A stretch of 64,000 bases of DNA. Origin: Isoptericola sp044389085. Its GTDB lineage: Bacteria > Actinomycetota > Actinomycetes > Actinomycetales > Cellulomonadaceae. The DNA lies in the NCBI RefSeq assembly GCF_044389085.1, contig NZ_JBIRXP010000001.1:868001-932000 (forward strand), given 5' to 3'. Every line of letters starts with the position of its first letter. The first letter of the stretch is position 1. The notes beneath the pieces were generated by a model. That model ran no database searches. It worked only from the letters and a program-made list of their open reading frames with translations, and was not told the DNA's origin. This document shows positions 16,338-24,106 of the stretch, piece after piece. The position numbers and the translations under genes are program-made.

Positions 16338-17318
16338 CTACTCCAGGCCGCGCCGGGTCGCCTCGGCCTGGGCGTCGGTGTAGCGGTGCCACGCGCTCAG
16401 GTCTCGGCCGCCGGTCATCTGGAAGATGTCCAGGGCCTCGCGCTGGCGGGCCACCACCTCGTGGTCGGGCACGCCGGTCCAGGGGGTCACCTCGGCCGGC
16501 GGCGGGGGTGGGGGTGGCGGGGTCAGCCTGGCCCTCAGTTCCTCGGTGGGCACGATGGCGTCGGTATCGGCCAGGATGGCCGCGCGCCGCTCGGCCGCCT
16601 GCCGGGCCAGGGCCGCGCGGTGCTCGTCGCGGGTGTCGTGGGCGAATCGCTGGCGGCTGCCGACCGGGCCGCGTAGGGCTTCCTCGGCTTCAGCTAGTAC
16701 CTGGGTGCGGCGGGCCGAGGCCTCGGCGGCGGCCTGGGCAGCGGCGTAGTCCTGGCTCGTCAGCCGCAGCACGCGCGCCCCGTCCAGCGCCGCCCGGTGC
16801 ACCAGGGACACCTCCCGCAGCGGCACCCCGACGCGCCGAACGCTGGCCAGCCCGTTACGGGTCCCGGTCGGTGGGGGTGCCCACTCGTCGTCCTCGGTGC
16901 CGATGAATCCCACGGACACCTCTTGGGTCAGCCCGTCGGCCACGTAGGCGCGCACCCGTTCCTTGTCCTCCCGTGAGCCGGACAACCGGCCGTAGGCGAA
17001 CAGCCCGTCAGCCCTGGACTCCCAGCGGGTCAGCACCCCGGCAAGGTGAGTCACGTCGTGGTGCAGGGCCAGGCGCAGTGGCTTGGTCGGGACCCTGACG
17101 CTGGCGGCGTCCCAGGTCTCGCGGTAGACCGTGGCGGTGTCGTCGCCGGGCAGCCGGTCGGCCACGGTGAACGTGCCCCAGGGCACGGCCAGTAGTTCGA
17201 TGTGGTCGCCCGTGACGTCGATGTGCCGGGCCGGGGCGTTGGTGGCGACGGTGGCCGGCTCGGCCAGCACGGTGCGCCGGTGCGGGGGATGCTGGGGCTG
17301 CTCGGCGCGGGTGCTCAT
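16338..17318 (-). CDS. HK97-family prohead protease with long C-terminal extension
   Basis: Residues about 35-180 look like an HK97-type prohead protease. The catalytic His is probably His86 or His87 in LALHHDVTHLAGVL, and the catalytic Ser is Ser135 in DGLTQEVSVGF. Such proteases normally process scaffold and capsid proteins during phage head maturation. The product is 326 residues, well above the usual 180-220. Its C-terminal half is charged and helical with a run of eight prolines near residue 265, which might be a scaffold-like domain. No capsid gene is adjacent, which is unusual. The ATG overlaps the upstream TGA. Confidence 0.8.
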   Translation of the reverse strand: MSTRAEQPQHPPHRRTVLAEPATVATNAPARHIDVTGDHIELLAVPWGTFTVADRLPGDDTATVYRETWDAASVRVPTKPLRLALHHDVTHLAGVLTRWESRADGLFAYGRLSGSREDKERVRAYVADGLTQEVSVGFIGTEDDEWAPPPTGTRNGLASVRRVGVPLREVSLVHRAALDGARVLRLTSQDYAAAQAAAEASARRTQVLAEAEEALRGPVGSRQRFAHDTRDEHRAALARQAAERRAAILADTDAIVPTEELRARLTPPPPPPPPAEVTPWTGVPDHEVVARQREALDIFQMTGGRDLSAWHRYTDAQAEATRRGLE

Positions 17319-17614
17319 CGGTCTACGTCCCGCACGTCCACCTGGCCGCGCTGCTGGCCGGGCAGCAGCCGGCCGACGGCCTCGGTACGCACCACGCCGG
17401 CCTCGTTGCGCTCGCGCACGGGCGGCCAGGGGTCATGGGACCGGGCGGCCCGGTTGGCCTCGCCGGCGGCCGCGCGACGGGCTCGGGCGCGCACGGCCTC
17501 GTCGGGCTCGTCGGCGCGCGTGCGGTAGGCGGCCTCGGCCGGGGTCAGCGGACGGGCGTTCCTCGTGCTCGTCGTCGTGGTGCTGGGCTTGGTGGTCTTC
17601 TTCGTGGCCGTCAC
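17315..17614 (-). CDS. unknown basic 99-residue protein
   Basis: The protein opens with a Lys/Thr-rich stretch (TATKKTTKPSTTTTSTRNARP) and continues with an Arg/Ala/Glu-rich, probably helical region. I know no family for it. It overlaps both neighbours by 4 bp (ATGA), so it is co-translated with the prohead protease. A basic head-assembly or nucleic-acid-binding role is conceivable but only by position. Confidence 0.65.
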   Translation of the reverse strand: MTATKKTTKPSTTTTSTRNARPLTPAEAAYRTRADEPDEAVRARARRAAAGEANRAARSHDPWPPVRERNEAGVVRTEAVGRLLPGQQRGQVDVRDVDR

Positions 17615-17955
17615 GGCGTCGTCTCCAGTTCGGGGTGCCCGGCTGCCAGCACCACGGGGCAGGTGGGGTCGGTGTGGTGGTGCTCCAGGGCCTCTACGCG
17701 CCCGCTCGGGCGCCGCAGCACCAGGACGGCTGATTCAGGGCAGGCGCACTGCCTCAGCACAGCCTCGAACGCTCGGTGCGCGCTGGCCTCGGCCGTCGTA
17801 GTGTCCGGGAAGGGCGCGTGAGCGACGTGGACCGTCGCGGCCCGCACGGCCAGCGCCTCGGCTTCCTCGCCGCTGAGGCCGACGTGGTTAAGGGGGTGGG
17901 GTGCCGGTGGTGCGGGAGGCCTGGCGTCGTCGGGCTGGTGTTCGGCGGTGCTCAT
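17611..17955 (-). CDS. unknown 114-residue protein
   Basis: The start is the ATG (MSTAEHQPDD) behind GGGAGG. An ATG 9 codons further upstream has no such site. The first 30 residues are Pro/Ala-rich. The remainder (EAEALAVRAATVHVAHAPFPD, then CACPESAVLVLRRPSGRVEALEHHH) has three Cys and several His but no clear metal site. It is the first gene of a three-gene coupled unit with the basic protein and the protease. Function unknown. Confidence 0.65.
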   Translation of the reverse strand: MSTAEHQPDDARPPAPPAPHPLNHVGLSGEEAEALAVRAATVHVAHAPFPDTTTAEASAHRAFEAVLRQCACPESAVLVLRRPSGRVEALEHHHTDPTCPVVLAAGHPELETTP

Positions 17956-18097
17956 ACGGCCTCCCTGGCTGTGACCGCCCACGGGGCCGGGGCGGCGGCG
18001 TCCTGGTCTATTCCCACAGTGTCCATCGGACTACGTGGGATTGGAAGGAATGGCGGAGCACCAGGATGTGCGGAGAGAAGCGGGCGCGGGCGGGCGC

Positions 18098-18511
18098 CTA
18101 GGGCATGAGGGTTGCAGGGTCGCAGTACAGCCCCACGGCGGTGCCTCGGTCGTCGTTCACGGTGTCCGTGAGCGCATCTGCCTCGGCGGCCTCGTCGGCC
18201 GTCGCCGCGCGTTCCTGGACCTCCACGTACAACTCGTCCAGACGCCGGGCGGCCTCCCACATACGATCCACGCTCGGGTCGGGCTCCACCTCGAACCCTC
18301 GGACGGCCAGGGCAAAGTCACCGAACACCAGCACGTTGGCGGCGATGCTGTAACTGCCCCCGCCGACCTGACTCACGGCGTCGCAGGCCTCGCGCAACTC
18401 AGTCGTGAAGTGCTCGTGAATCTCGCGGTTCGTCTGCTCGGTGTCCCACCAGTACCAGCCGACGGCCGCCGCAACGACGACCACGGCGATGATCGGCCCC
18501 CGTGCCTTCAT
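18098..18511 (-). CDS. small membrane-anchored or secreted protein, unknown
   Basis: The 137-residue product begins MKARGPIIAVVVVAAAVGWYWWD, a single N-terminal membrane anchor or uncleaved signal. An acidic soluble domain with two Cys (REACDAV and GLYCDP) follows and could form an exported disulphide. I know no family. It lies downstream of the primase gene, separated from it by a long inverted repeat. An anchored exclusion or immunity protein is possible but has no motif support. Confidence 0.65.
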   Translation of the reverse strand: MKARGPIIAVVVVAAAVGWYWWDTEQTNREIHEHFTTELREACDAVSQVGGGSYSIAANVLVFGDFALAVRGFEVEPDPSVDRMWEAARRLDELYVEVQERAATADEAAEADALTDTVNDDRGTAVGLYCDPATLMP

Positions 18512-18633
18512 GGATCGACGGTGGCACCGCCAAGGTGTGCGCGCGAGACTCGGCTAGAAACTTCACCCCGCCCGAAACGGGCCGGCGTGCTCGGGGGCGT
18601 GCAGAGAGATTCCGCCGAGGCTGCCCCGCTGGG

Positions 18634-18721
18634 CTGTGCCACATGTGCCAGGTCGAACCGGTAACTCACGCGGAGGTAATTTCTAAGGCGTCACCGATTC
18701 CACCTGGCACATGTGGCACAG
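18634..18721. repeat. perfect 20-bp inverted repeat next to primase gene; candidate replication origin
   Basis: CTGTGCCACATGTGCCAGGT at 18,634-18,653 is repeated in exact inverted form at 18,702-18,721. The 48-bp spacer includes a relatively AT-rich patch (GGTAATTTCTAAGG). Each arm contains the self-complementary core CACATGTG. It lies 22 bp past the primase-helicase stop codon. It could be a terminator, but the arms are long, widely spaced and internally symmetric, which fits a protein-bound origin better. Confidence 0.75.
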
Positions 18722-18743
18722 AATGCTGTGACCTGCGAAAACG

Positions 18744-21383
18744 TCAGAGCAGGTCTTCGACCGCCGGCGGCGGCTCCGCCTGCCCGATGAGGCCGGCGAA
18801 CCCCCGCACCTGCCTCCCGTCTAGCCGTCGGCGGTCATCGGTGATGTGGTAGCGGCGTGCCCAGGCTGTAGCGAGGAACCGGGGGACGAACGTCCGGGCC
18901 GCCAGGTGCTGGTGCCCCATCGACTCCAGGTAAGCGTTGGCCCACCTGAGCACGTTCGTGGTCGGCACGAACCCCTCGGGGCTGGGTGCCAGGCGTTCCT
19001 CCGCGAACGCCAGTAGGACATCCGAGGTCGTCCGCCAGGCGCCGACGGCCTCCACGACGTTGGCCGGCGGGTCGGGCAGGCGGCGGCCTGCCTTGTACCA
19101 ATCGACGGCGCCGGCGACGACCCACGCCAGGATCGCCTCGGCGAGCGCCCCCGTGGCGTGCCGGACGGCGTGCCTCACGTCGGGGTCACCCCGCAGGCCG
19201 CCCGGCTCGTCGGGCTCGTGGGGCTTGAGGTAGTGCGCGCGGAACGGGATGACCAGCAACCGCCGCCACGTGCCGTCGTCGGTCTCCACGACGGTGGGCA
19301 GGGTGTTGGTCGTCGCTATCAGGGTGTGCGAGACGGTCCACGTCACCGAATCCTGACGGATCAGCCGGGCGGTCATCTGCCCGGTGCCGGCCACGTCCTT
19401 GAGCCGCCCGACGTTGATCCGGCCGCCGCCGGTCTCGGTCAGTTCCTCCAGGAACGCCAGGCGCGCCCCCCTCAGGGCCATCAGCTCGGTCGGGTGCTCG
19501 CCCGCCCCGGCCAGCAGGACGCGCTTGGACACGACCGTGCAGTGCCCCCCGAGAGCAGCGGCCACGCCGTCCAGCACGGTGGACTTCCCGTTGCTCCCAC
19601 CGCCGTGGAGGATCGCCAGCGCGTCGTCGTCCGGCGGCTCGCCCGTGATGCCCTGCCCGAGCCGGGCCTGGAGGTAGTCCCTGAGGGCTGGGGGGAGACA
19701 TTCCAGCGCCCGCGCCCATAGGGGGTGCTCGGCACCGGCGACGTACCGGACGCCAGTCGTGCGGGTGAGCAGCAGCCCAGGGTCGTGGGCCAGCAGTTCG
19801 CCGGTGCGCAGGTCCACCACGCCGTTGGCCACGCACAACAGGTGGGGGTGGGCGTCCAGGTCGCCGGCGCTGGTGTGCACGCGAACGTCGGTGCGGGCCA
19901 CGATGACCAGTTCGCGGGCGCGACCAGCCTCCCGGTACCGCAGCAGCGCCTTGATGGTCTCGGAGTCGGCTCCGGTGTCCACCGCTTTCTTGGCTACCTG
20001 TGCGCCGAACCGCATGGCCTGGTCGGTCAGCCTGGCCTCACCGTCGGCCCCCATGGGGTACCAGCAGCCGGCGCGGTAGTGCAGCCAGCCCAGGCCGGGG
20101 GCGTGCCGGTAGCGCCCGGCCAGCCGTCTGGCGACGAACTGGCGCCCCATGGGGACCGAGGCAGTGGCCCCGCGCTCCAGGTCCCCGTCGATGTACTCGC
20201 CGCCCTCGCCCGTCTCGTCGGTCACGGGGCCGTCCTTCCACAGGTCGTCCGCGCACGGATCGTCCAGCCCGTCTGGGCGCGGCTCGAACACGTGCGCGGT
20301 GAACATCCGGTCAACCTCGGTGCCGCCGGGGGTGTGCTCGCCCGCATGGGCGCGTGCCGGCCCCACGGCCGCTGTGTACGCCTCCACGACGGCCTCCACC
20401 GCTCCCGCCGCACCCTGGTGCCCCTCAGTGGCTGCACGGGCCAGCGCGTGCAGCCCCCTCAGCGTCAGGTCGTGCCGTGAGCCCTCGTCGCCTTCCTCCA
20501 GCGCGCGGACGTAGCGCTCACCTACCCGAATGACCTTCCGGCACGGTGGTTCGTCGGTGCCGCCGACCGATGCGGCCCACGCCTCCCGGCCGACCATGCC
20601 GGCCTCCCCGGCCTCCCGTGCCTGGGCACGGGAGGCTCGCGCCTCAGCCTGGGCCTTGGTCGGGCTGAAGTGGTCGATCCATTCGGCTGGCAGGGCAGGC
20701 AGGTCCCACACCGCCGGAGGCTCGGCGCACACGCGCCCTTTCTGGTCGTACCACTGATAGGTGGCCCCGGCTGCCTCGGGGTTGGTGCTGGGGAACACCA
20801 CGGCGTAGCGATGCCCGCGCCGTATCCACTCCACGTCGGCGCATGGGCCGGTGCCCGCCGGCTCCCACCCCGGCGGTACGCGGAAGAACCTGATGCCCGT
20901 GAGGCCTGTGCGGGCCGAGGATCGATACGTGGCCGGCAGGGGCGGCAACCCGCTGCGGACCCGCAGTTCCTCCAGGTTCTCCACGCCGCGCTTGTCCACG
21001 CCGTCCTTGACGTACGAATCAGCGTCGATGCCCACCCACTCGCCGTGCGGCCACAGGCCGACATTTCTCCCCGGCCGATCCTCGGCGGCGCGCTCGGCCT
21101 CGTCGGCAAGCATCCGGCGCCCGCCCGCGCCGGTCAGGCCGGGCGGTGGTGGGGACTTCTCACCGGCCGGCAAGGGCAGCGGCGCCCAGCCCTTGCGCAT
21201 GTACATGCGCCAGGTGGAAGCGAACGGGCCGCCCGCGCCGGCGTCGCCCTCGCGGTGGCCCTCGTCGCCGTGGTGCTCGCCGCCGACGACGGGGACGCAA
21301 TCCTTGTGCGTCCCGATGCGCACCGTGAACTCGTTCACCGGCCGCCCACAGTCGGGGCAAATGCGTTCGGCCGTCGTGGTCAT
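18744..21383 (-). CDS. P4-type primase-polymerase/helicase replication protein
   Basis: The 879-residue protein begins with a possible zinc ribbon (CPDCGRP and HKDC). A primase-polymerase-like domain follows, with VGIDAD (Asp120, Asp122) and DVEWIRRGHRYAVVFPS near residue 185. The C-terminal half has a P4/D5-type superfamily 3 helicase core with Walker A GGGSNGKST (594-602) and Walker B LAFLEE (about 642-647). Such proteins prime and unwind DNA for replication of phage satellites, plasmids and small prophages. The ATG overlaps the upstream gene's TGA. Its presence argues that the element replicates after excision. Confidence 0.9.
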   Translation of the reverse strand: MTTTAERICPDCGRPVNEFTVRIGTHKDCVPVVGGEHHGDEGHREGDAGAGGPFASTWRMYMRKGWAPLPLPAGEKSPPPPGLTGAGGRRMLADEAERAAEDRPGRNVGLWPHGEWVGIDADSYVKDGVDKRGVENLEELRVRSGLPPLPATYRSSARTGLTGIRFFRVPPGWEPAGTGPCADVEWIRRGHRYAVVFPSTNPEAAGATYQWYDQKGRVCAEPPAVWDLPALPAEWIDHFSPTKAQAEARASRAQAREAGEAGMVGREAWAASVGGTDEPPCRKVIRVGERYVRALEEGDEGSRHDLTLRGLHALARAATEGHQGAAGAVEAVVEAYTAAVGPARAHAGEHTPGGTEVDRMFTAHVFEPRPDGLDDPCADDLWKDGPVTDETGEGGEYIDGDLERGATASVPMGRQFVARRLAGRYRHAPGLGWLHYRAGCWYPMGADGEARLTDQAMRFGAQVAKKAVDTGADSETIKALLRYREAGRARELVIVARTDVRVHTSAGDLDAHPHLLCVANGVVDLRTGELLAHDPGLLLTRTTGVRYVAGAEHPLWARALECLPPALRDYLQARLGQGITGEPPDDDALAILHGGGSNGKSTVLDGVAAALGGHCTVVSKRVLLAGAGEHPTELMALRGARLAFLEELTETGGGRINVGRLKDVAGTGQMTARLIRQDSVTWTVSHTLIATTNTLPTVVETDDGTWRRLLVIPFRAHYLKPHEPDEPGGLRGDPDVRHAVRHATGALAEAILAWVVAGAVDWYKAGRRLPDPPANVVEAVGAWRTTSDVLLAFAEERLAPSPEGFVPTTNVLRWANAYLESMGHQHLAARTFVPRFLATAWARRYHITDDRRRLDGRQVRGFAGLIGQAEPPPAVEDLL

Positions 21384-21736
21384 GGCCGCCCACCCCCGAG
21401 CGTCTCGGCCAGATGCTCGGCCGGCACCAGGACGAACGTCACGGCGCACTCCACGCGCACGACGTGGCGCCGGGACCGGGCGTGGCTCGCGCCGGCGCCC
21501 GTGGCGGCGGTGCCGTCGATGACGTAGCCGCAGCCGAGGCACACCGCGCGCGCGGTGCGCTCCAGGTCGATGCGGCGCATGTTGCCAGCGTGGGGGTGGT
21601 CGCCGCCTGGGGCTGTGCGACCGGTCGGGGCGTCGCTAGCCTGGACGCGGACAAGCCTCGCGCCTCGGCTGGTGTCGCTGCTGTGGTCCTCGGCCTCGGG
21701 GGTGCCCGCCCCCGAGGCCATCTTGTGTCGGGTCAT
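21380..21736 (-). CDS. unknown 118-residue protein
   Basis: The ATG (MTRHKMASG) is preceded by GGGAGG at 8 nt. An upstream GTG overlapping the excisionase stop is possible but lacks a site. The middle of the protein has AVCLGCGYVID, a single CxxC knuckle, and the end is hydrophobic (VECAVTFVLVPAEHLAETLG). No family is recognised. It lies between the excisionase-like gene and the primase and is coupled to the latter by ATGA. Confidence 0.6.
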   Translation of the reverse strand: MTRHKMASGAGTPEAEDHSSDTSRGARLVRVQASDAPTGRTAPGGDHPHAGNMRRIDLERTARAVCLGCGYVIDGTAATGAGASHARSRRHVVRVECAVTFVLVPAEHLAETLGGGRP

Positions 21737-21768
21737 GGCGCCAACCTCCCGTCTGCTGGGGCGCGCGC

Positions 21769-21987
21769 TCACGCCGCGCTGTCCGGCCCGAGGGCAGCGA
21801 CGCTCTCCCCCGCCAGCAGGCGGTCCAGCACGCGGGAACTCACGTACCAGCGCCCGCCGATCTTCACACCGGGGATCACCCCCTCACGCAGGTTCTTGCG
21901 GACCGTCACGGGGTGCCGGTGCAGCAGGGCCGCCACGGTGTCGGCTTCGATGAGCCGTGCGTCGGTCAGGGTCGTAGTGGTGTCCAT
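21769..21987 (-). CDS. excisionase-like helix-turn-helix protein
   Basis: From the ATG at MDTTTTL the protein is 72 residues, the usual size of a recombination directionality factor. It carries a winged-helix/MerR-like reading head: ADTVAALLHRHPVTVRKN, then VIPGVKIGGRWYV and a short helix. Proteins of this type bend attachment-site DNA to favour excision, and some also repress transcription. It is the first gene of the leftward replication operon. A leftward promoter (TGGACG, 17 bp, TAACGT) lies about 40 bp upstream. Confidence 0.82.
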   Translation of the reverse strand: MDTTTTLTDARLIEADTVAALLHRHPVTVRKNLREGVIPGVKIGGRWYVSSRVLDRLLAGESVAALGPDSAA

Positions 21988-22033
21988 CAGTCCGTGCCCT
22001 TCTGTGTGGTCCCGTTCGATGTGCTCGGGCGCC

Positions 22034-22062
22034 ACGTTAGGCTTTCGCATTCCGCACGTCCA
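22034..22062 (-). promoter_or_regulatory. predicted leftward promoter for the excisionase-primase operon
   Basis: On the minus strand TGGACG (22,062-22,057) and TAACGT (22,039-22,034) are separated by 17 bp. It faces away from the XRE-integrase promoter in the same 132-bp divergent region, so a single regulator could switch between the two. Confidence 0.5.
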
Positions 22063-22082
22063 CAGTTGACGCCTTCGGATTC

Positions 22083-22111
22083 TTGACCCTTACGGATGCA
22101 CGGCGTAGCGT
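22083..22111 (+). promoter_or_regulatory. predicted rightward promoter for the regulator-integrase operon
   Basis: TTGACC (22,083-22,088) and TAGCGT (22,106-22,111) are separated by 17 bp. Transcription would start near 22,118, only a few bases before the GTG at 22,120, which implies a nearly leaderless mRNA, common in actinobacteria. Confidence 0.55.
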
Positions 22112-22125
22112 CACGAAACGTGACG
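22109..22125. promoter_or_regulatory. palindromic operator over promoter and start codon of the XRE regulator
   Basis: CGTCACG-AAA-CGTGACG is a perfect 7-bp inverted repeat covering the end of the -10 box, the expected start point and the GTG start codon. An XRE repressor bound here would block its own transcription. Confidence 0.65.
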
Positions 22126-22752
22126 GAAGAACAAGCAACGCCCCCACCGGTGGAACGCCGTATCGCTGCCCGTCTGCGGGCGCTCCGCGAGTCGTCCGGG
22201 GCCACCCAGGCCACCTGGGCTCAGCGACTCACCGCCGCCGGGGTGCCCACCAAGGTGGCAACCCTGGCGCGCATCGAATCGGGCCAGCAGCCCATCGACG
22301 TTCACCGCCTGCTGGCGCTCATCGCACTGGTCCCCGGCGTCACCATGGATGCACTACTGGAGCCGCCGTTCACCATCGGGCACCTGACCTTGGCCGACGG
22401 AAGTCTGGTCGGTGAACTGCTGCTCCAGGGCCGCCACGATCAGCGGCCCGGCGAGGAAGCGCACGACCCTGCCGAGGCCGACGCACGGCTGGACCAGTTG
22501 ACGGCCATGGTCACAGAGTCGTTTCCCGCCTCTCGTGACCGTGTGGCTGAGGCCCTGGTGTCGCGGTTCGGCTCCAGCGACGCCGCCGCCGTCGTCGCAC
22601 TGGTGCGTGACGAACTGGTGCGCGAGGCCGCCGAGACACCCGAACCGGGCACGCCCTCATGGCGCGCCTACCAGGCCCACGCGGTGCGCCGCGTGGGCCG
22701 AGAACTCGCCCGCGAAATCGGAATCGCGGCGCACGACGCAACGGAGGCATGA
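22120..22752 (+). CDS. XRE-family regulator of the element
   Basis: The 210-residue protein (from GTG 22,120) has an N-terminal Cro/CI-like helix-turn-helix (RIAARLRALRESSGATQATWAQRL, then TLARIESGQQPIDVHRLLALIALVPG). A helical C-terminal part without recognised domain follows. An ATG 8 codons upstream is possible, but it would lie upstream of the predicted transcription start, so the GTG is preferred. It is divergent from the excisionase-like gene and coupled to the integrase gene, consistent with control of integration, excision and replication. Confidence 0.8.
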   Translation: MTEEQATPPPVERRIAARLRALRESSGATQATWAQRLTAAGVPTKVATLARIESGQQPIDVHRLLALIALVPGVTMDALLEPPFTIGHLTLADGSLVGELLLQGRHDQRPGEEAHDPAEADARLDQLTAMVTESFPASRDRVAEALVSRFGSSDAAAVVALVRDELVREAAETPEPGTPSWRAYQAHAVRRVGRELAREIGIAAHDATEA

Positions 22753-22754
22753 CG

Positions 22755-23897
22755 ATGGCAAGAGCAGACGGCGAGGGGTCGGTGTACCGACGCAGCCGGG
22801 ACGGCAAGTGGGTGGCGGCCGTGTCGGTGCGCGACCCCGGCACCGGCGAGCGCCGCCGGGTCACCGCCGTCCGGCGTACCCAGCGCGAGGCCCGTGAAGC
22901 GATGCGCGCCCTACAGGGTCGGGTCGAATCCGGCGCACCTATGCGTGACTCACGGGTCACGCTGGAGGCCTGGACCAAGCACTGGGCGGCAACCGTCCTG
23001 CCCGCATCGGGGCGCCGCGCCACGACCGTGGACACCTACCGCACCCTGGTGCGCTCCTGTGTGCTGCCGCATCTGGGCGGGGTCGCCCTTGCCGACCTGC
23101 GGCCGAGTGACGTCGAGGGGTGGCTGGTCACGCTGGACGAGGCCGGACGTTGGTCGGCCTCGACCCGCCGGCAATCGCTGACGGTGTTACGCGCCGTCCT
23201 TGACGGCGCCGTGCGTGACGGCCTCATGGCCACAAATCCCGCCAGCGACGTGACTCGCCCCAAGGTCGCCCGGACCGAGGCCGCGCACTACTCCCCCGCC
23301 CAGGTCGCCACCGTCCTCCAGGCTGCCGAGGGGCACCGTCTGGCTCCCCTCTGGCGCGTCATGGTCACCACTGGTCTACGGCGAGGCGAGGCCTTGGCGC
23401 TTGGCTGGCAGCACGTAGACCTGGAGGCTCGCGAACTCCGAGTGCGGGGCACCCTGGTGCGCACGGGTGGGCACCTCGTCGTGCAGCCTCCCAAGACCGC
23501 CAACGGCTGGCGCACGATCCCGCTGTCCACGTCGGCCGCTGAGGCTTTGCGGGCTCAGCGCCGCCAGCAGGCCACCGAGCGGCTGGCCGCCGGGCCGTCG
23601 TGGATCGACACCGGCCATGTGTTCACGACTGAGGCCGGCACACCGTTGGACCCCCGCAACGTCTCGCGCGCGTTCGAAACGCTCGCCCGCCAGGCCGACG
23701 TCGGGGGGTCGCTGCACACGCTGAGGCACACCGCTCTCACGGCCATGGCAGTGGCTGGGGTCCCTCTCTCGGTCGTCTCCCGCACCGCCGGGCACGAGTC
23801 GATCACCACGACCGTGGACCTCTACGGGCACGTATCAGAGGAAGCGTCACGGGACGCCGTGGAACTGCTCTCGGCCCACCTGGGGCTGTCCGGCTGA
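22755..23897 (+). CDS. int: site-specific tyrosine integrase
   Basis: The 380-residue protein has an N-terminal AP2-like arm-binding domain (GSVYRRSRDGKWVAAVSVRD), a SAM-like core-binding domain and a catalytic domain. The active-site residues are Arg209 (TGLRRGE), His321 and Arg324 (HTLRHT), His347 (GHESITTT) and Tyr357 (DLYGHV), so it looks intact. The ATG at 22,755 is preferred because GGAGG lies 7 bp upstream. The ATG at 22,749, which overlaps the regulator stop, is too close to that motif. It ends 84 bp from the tRNA-Pro copy, as usual for tRNA-targeting integrases. Confidence 0.95.
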   Translation: MARADGEGSVYRRSRDGKWVAAVSVRDPGTGERRRVTAVRRTQREAREAMRALQGRVESGAPMRDSRVTLEAWTKHWAATVLPASGRRATTVDTYRTLVRSCVLPHLGGVALADLRPSDVEGWLVTLDEAGRWSASTRRQSLTVLRAVLDGAVRDGLMATNPASDVTRPKVARTEAAHYSPAQVATVLQAAEGHRLAPLWRVMVTTGLRRGEALALGWQHVDLEARELRVRGTLVRTGGHLVVQPPKTANGWRTIPLSTSAAEALRAQRRQQATERLAAGPSWIDTGHVFTTEAGTPLDPRNVSRAFETLARQADVGGSLHTLRHTALTAMAVAGVPLSVVSRTAGHESITTTVDLYGHVSEEASRDAVELLSAHLGLSG

Positions 23898-23899
23898 CC

Positions 23900-23922
23900 C
23901 GTGGCTGTCCGCGTGGCTGTCC
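23900..23922. repeat. putative integrase arm-type sites, integrase end
   Basis: Two direct copies of CGTGGCTGTCC with a 12-bp period start 3 bp after the integrase stop codon. A near-match GGGGCTGTCC lies just before, at 23,882. They mirror the pair at 14,953-14,975, so after excision both pairs would flank the 43-bp core in attP. Confidence 0.7.
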
Positions 23923-23940
23923 AGCGCCCGAGGAACGACG

Positions 23941-23976
23941 AAACGCCAGGCCAGACAACCGTCTGACCTGGCGTTT
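23941..23976. terminator. bidirectional hairpin between integrase and tRNA-Pro
   Basis: AAACGCCAGGCCAGAC and GTCTGACCTGGCGTTT form a 16-bp stem with one mismatch and a 4-nt loop, with A-rich and T-rich outer ends. It can end both integrase (plus) and tRNA-Pro (minus) transcripts, replacing the terminator left at the far end of the element. Confidence 0.75.
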
Positions 23977-23980
23977 CATT

Positions 23981-24055
<75 letters not shown>

Positions 24056-24106
24056 TCGACCCCACCTGTGGCACCGCAGTGCCACCCCGCAGGGCCGACC
24101 GAAATA

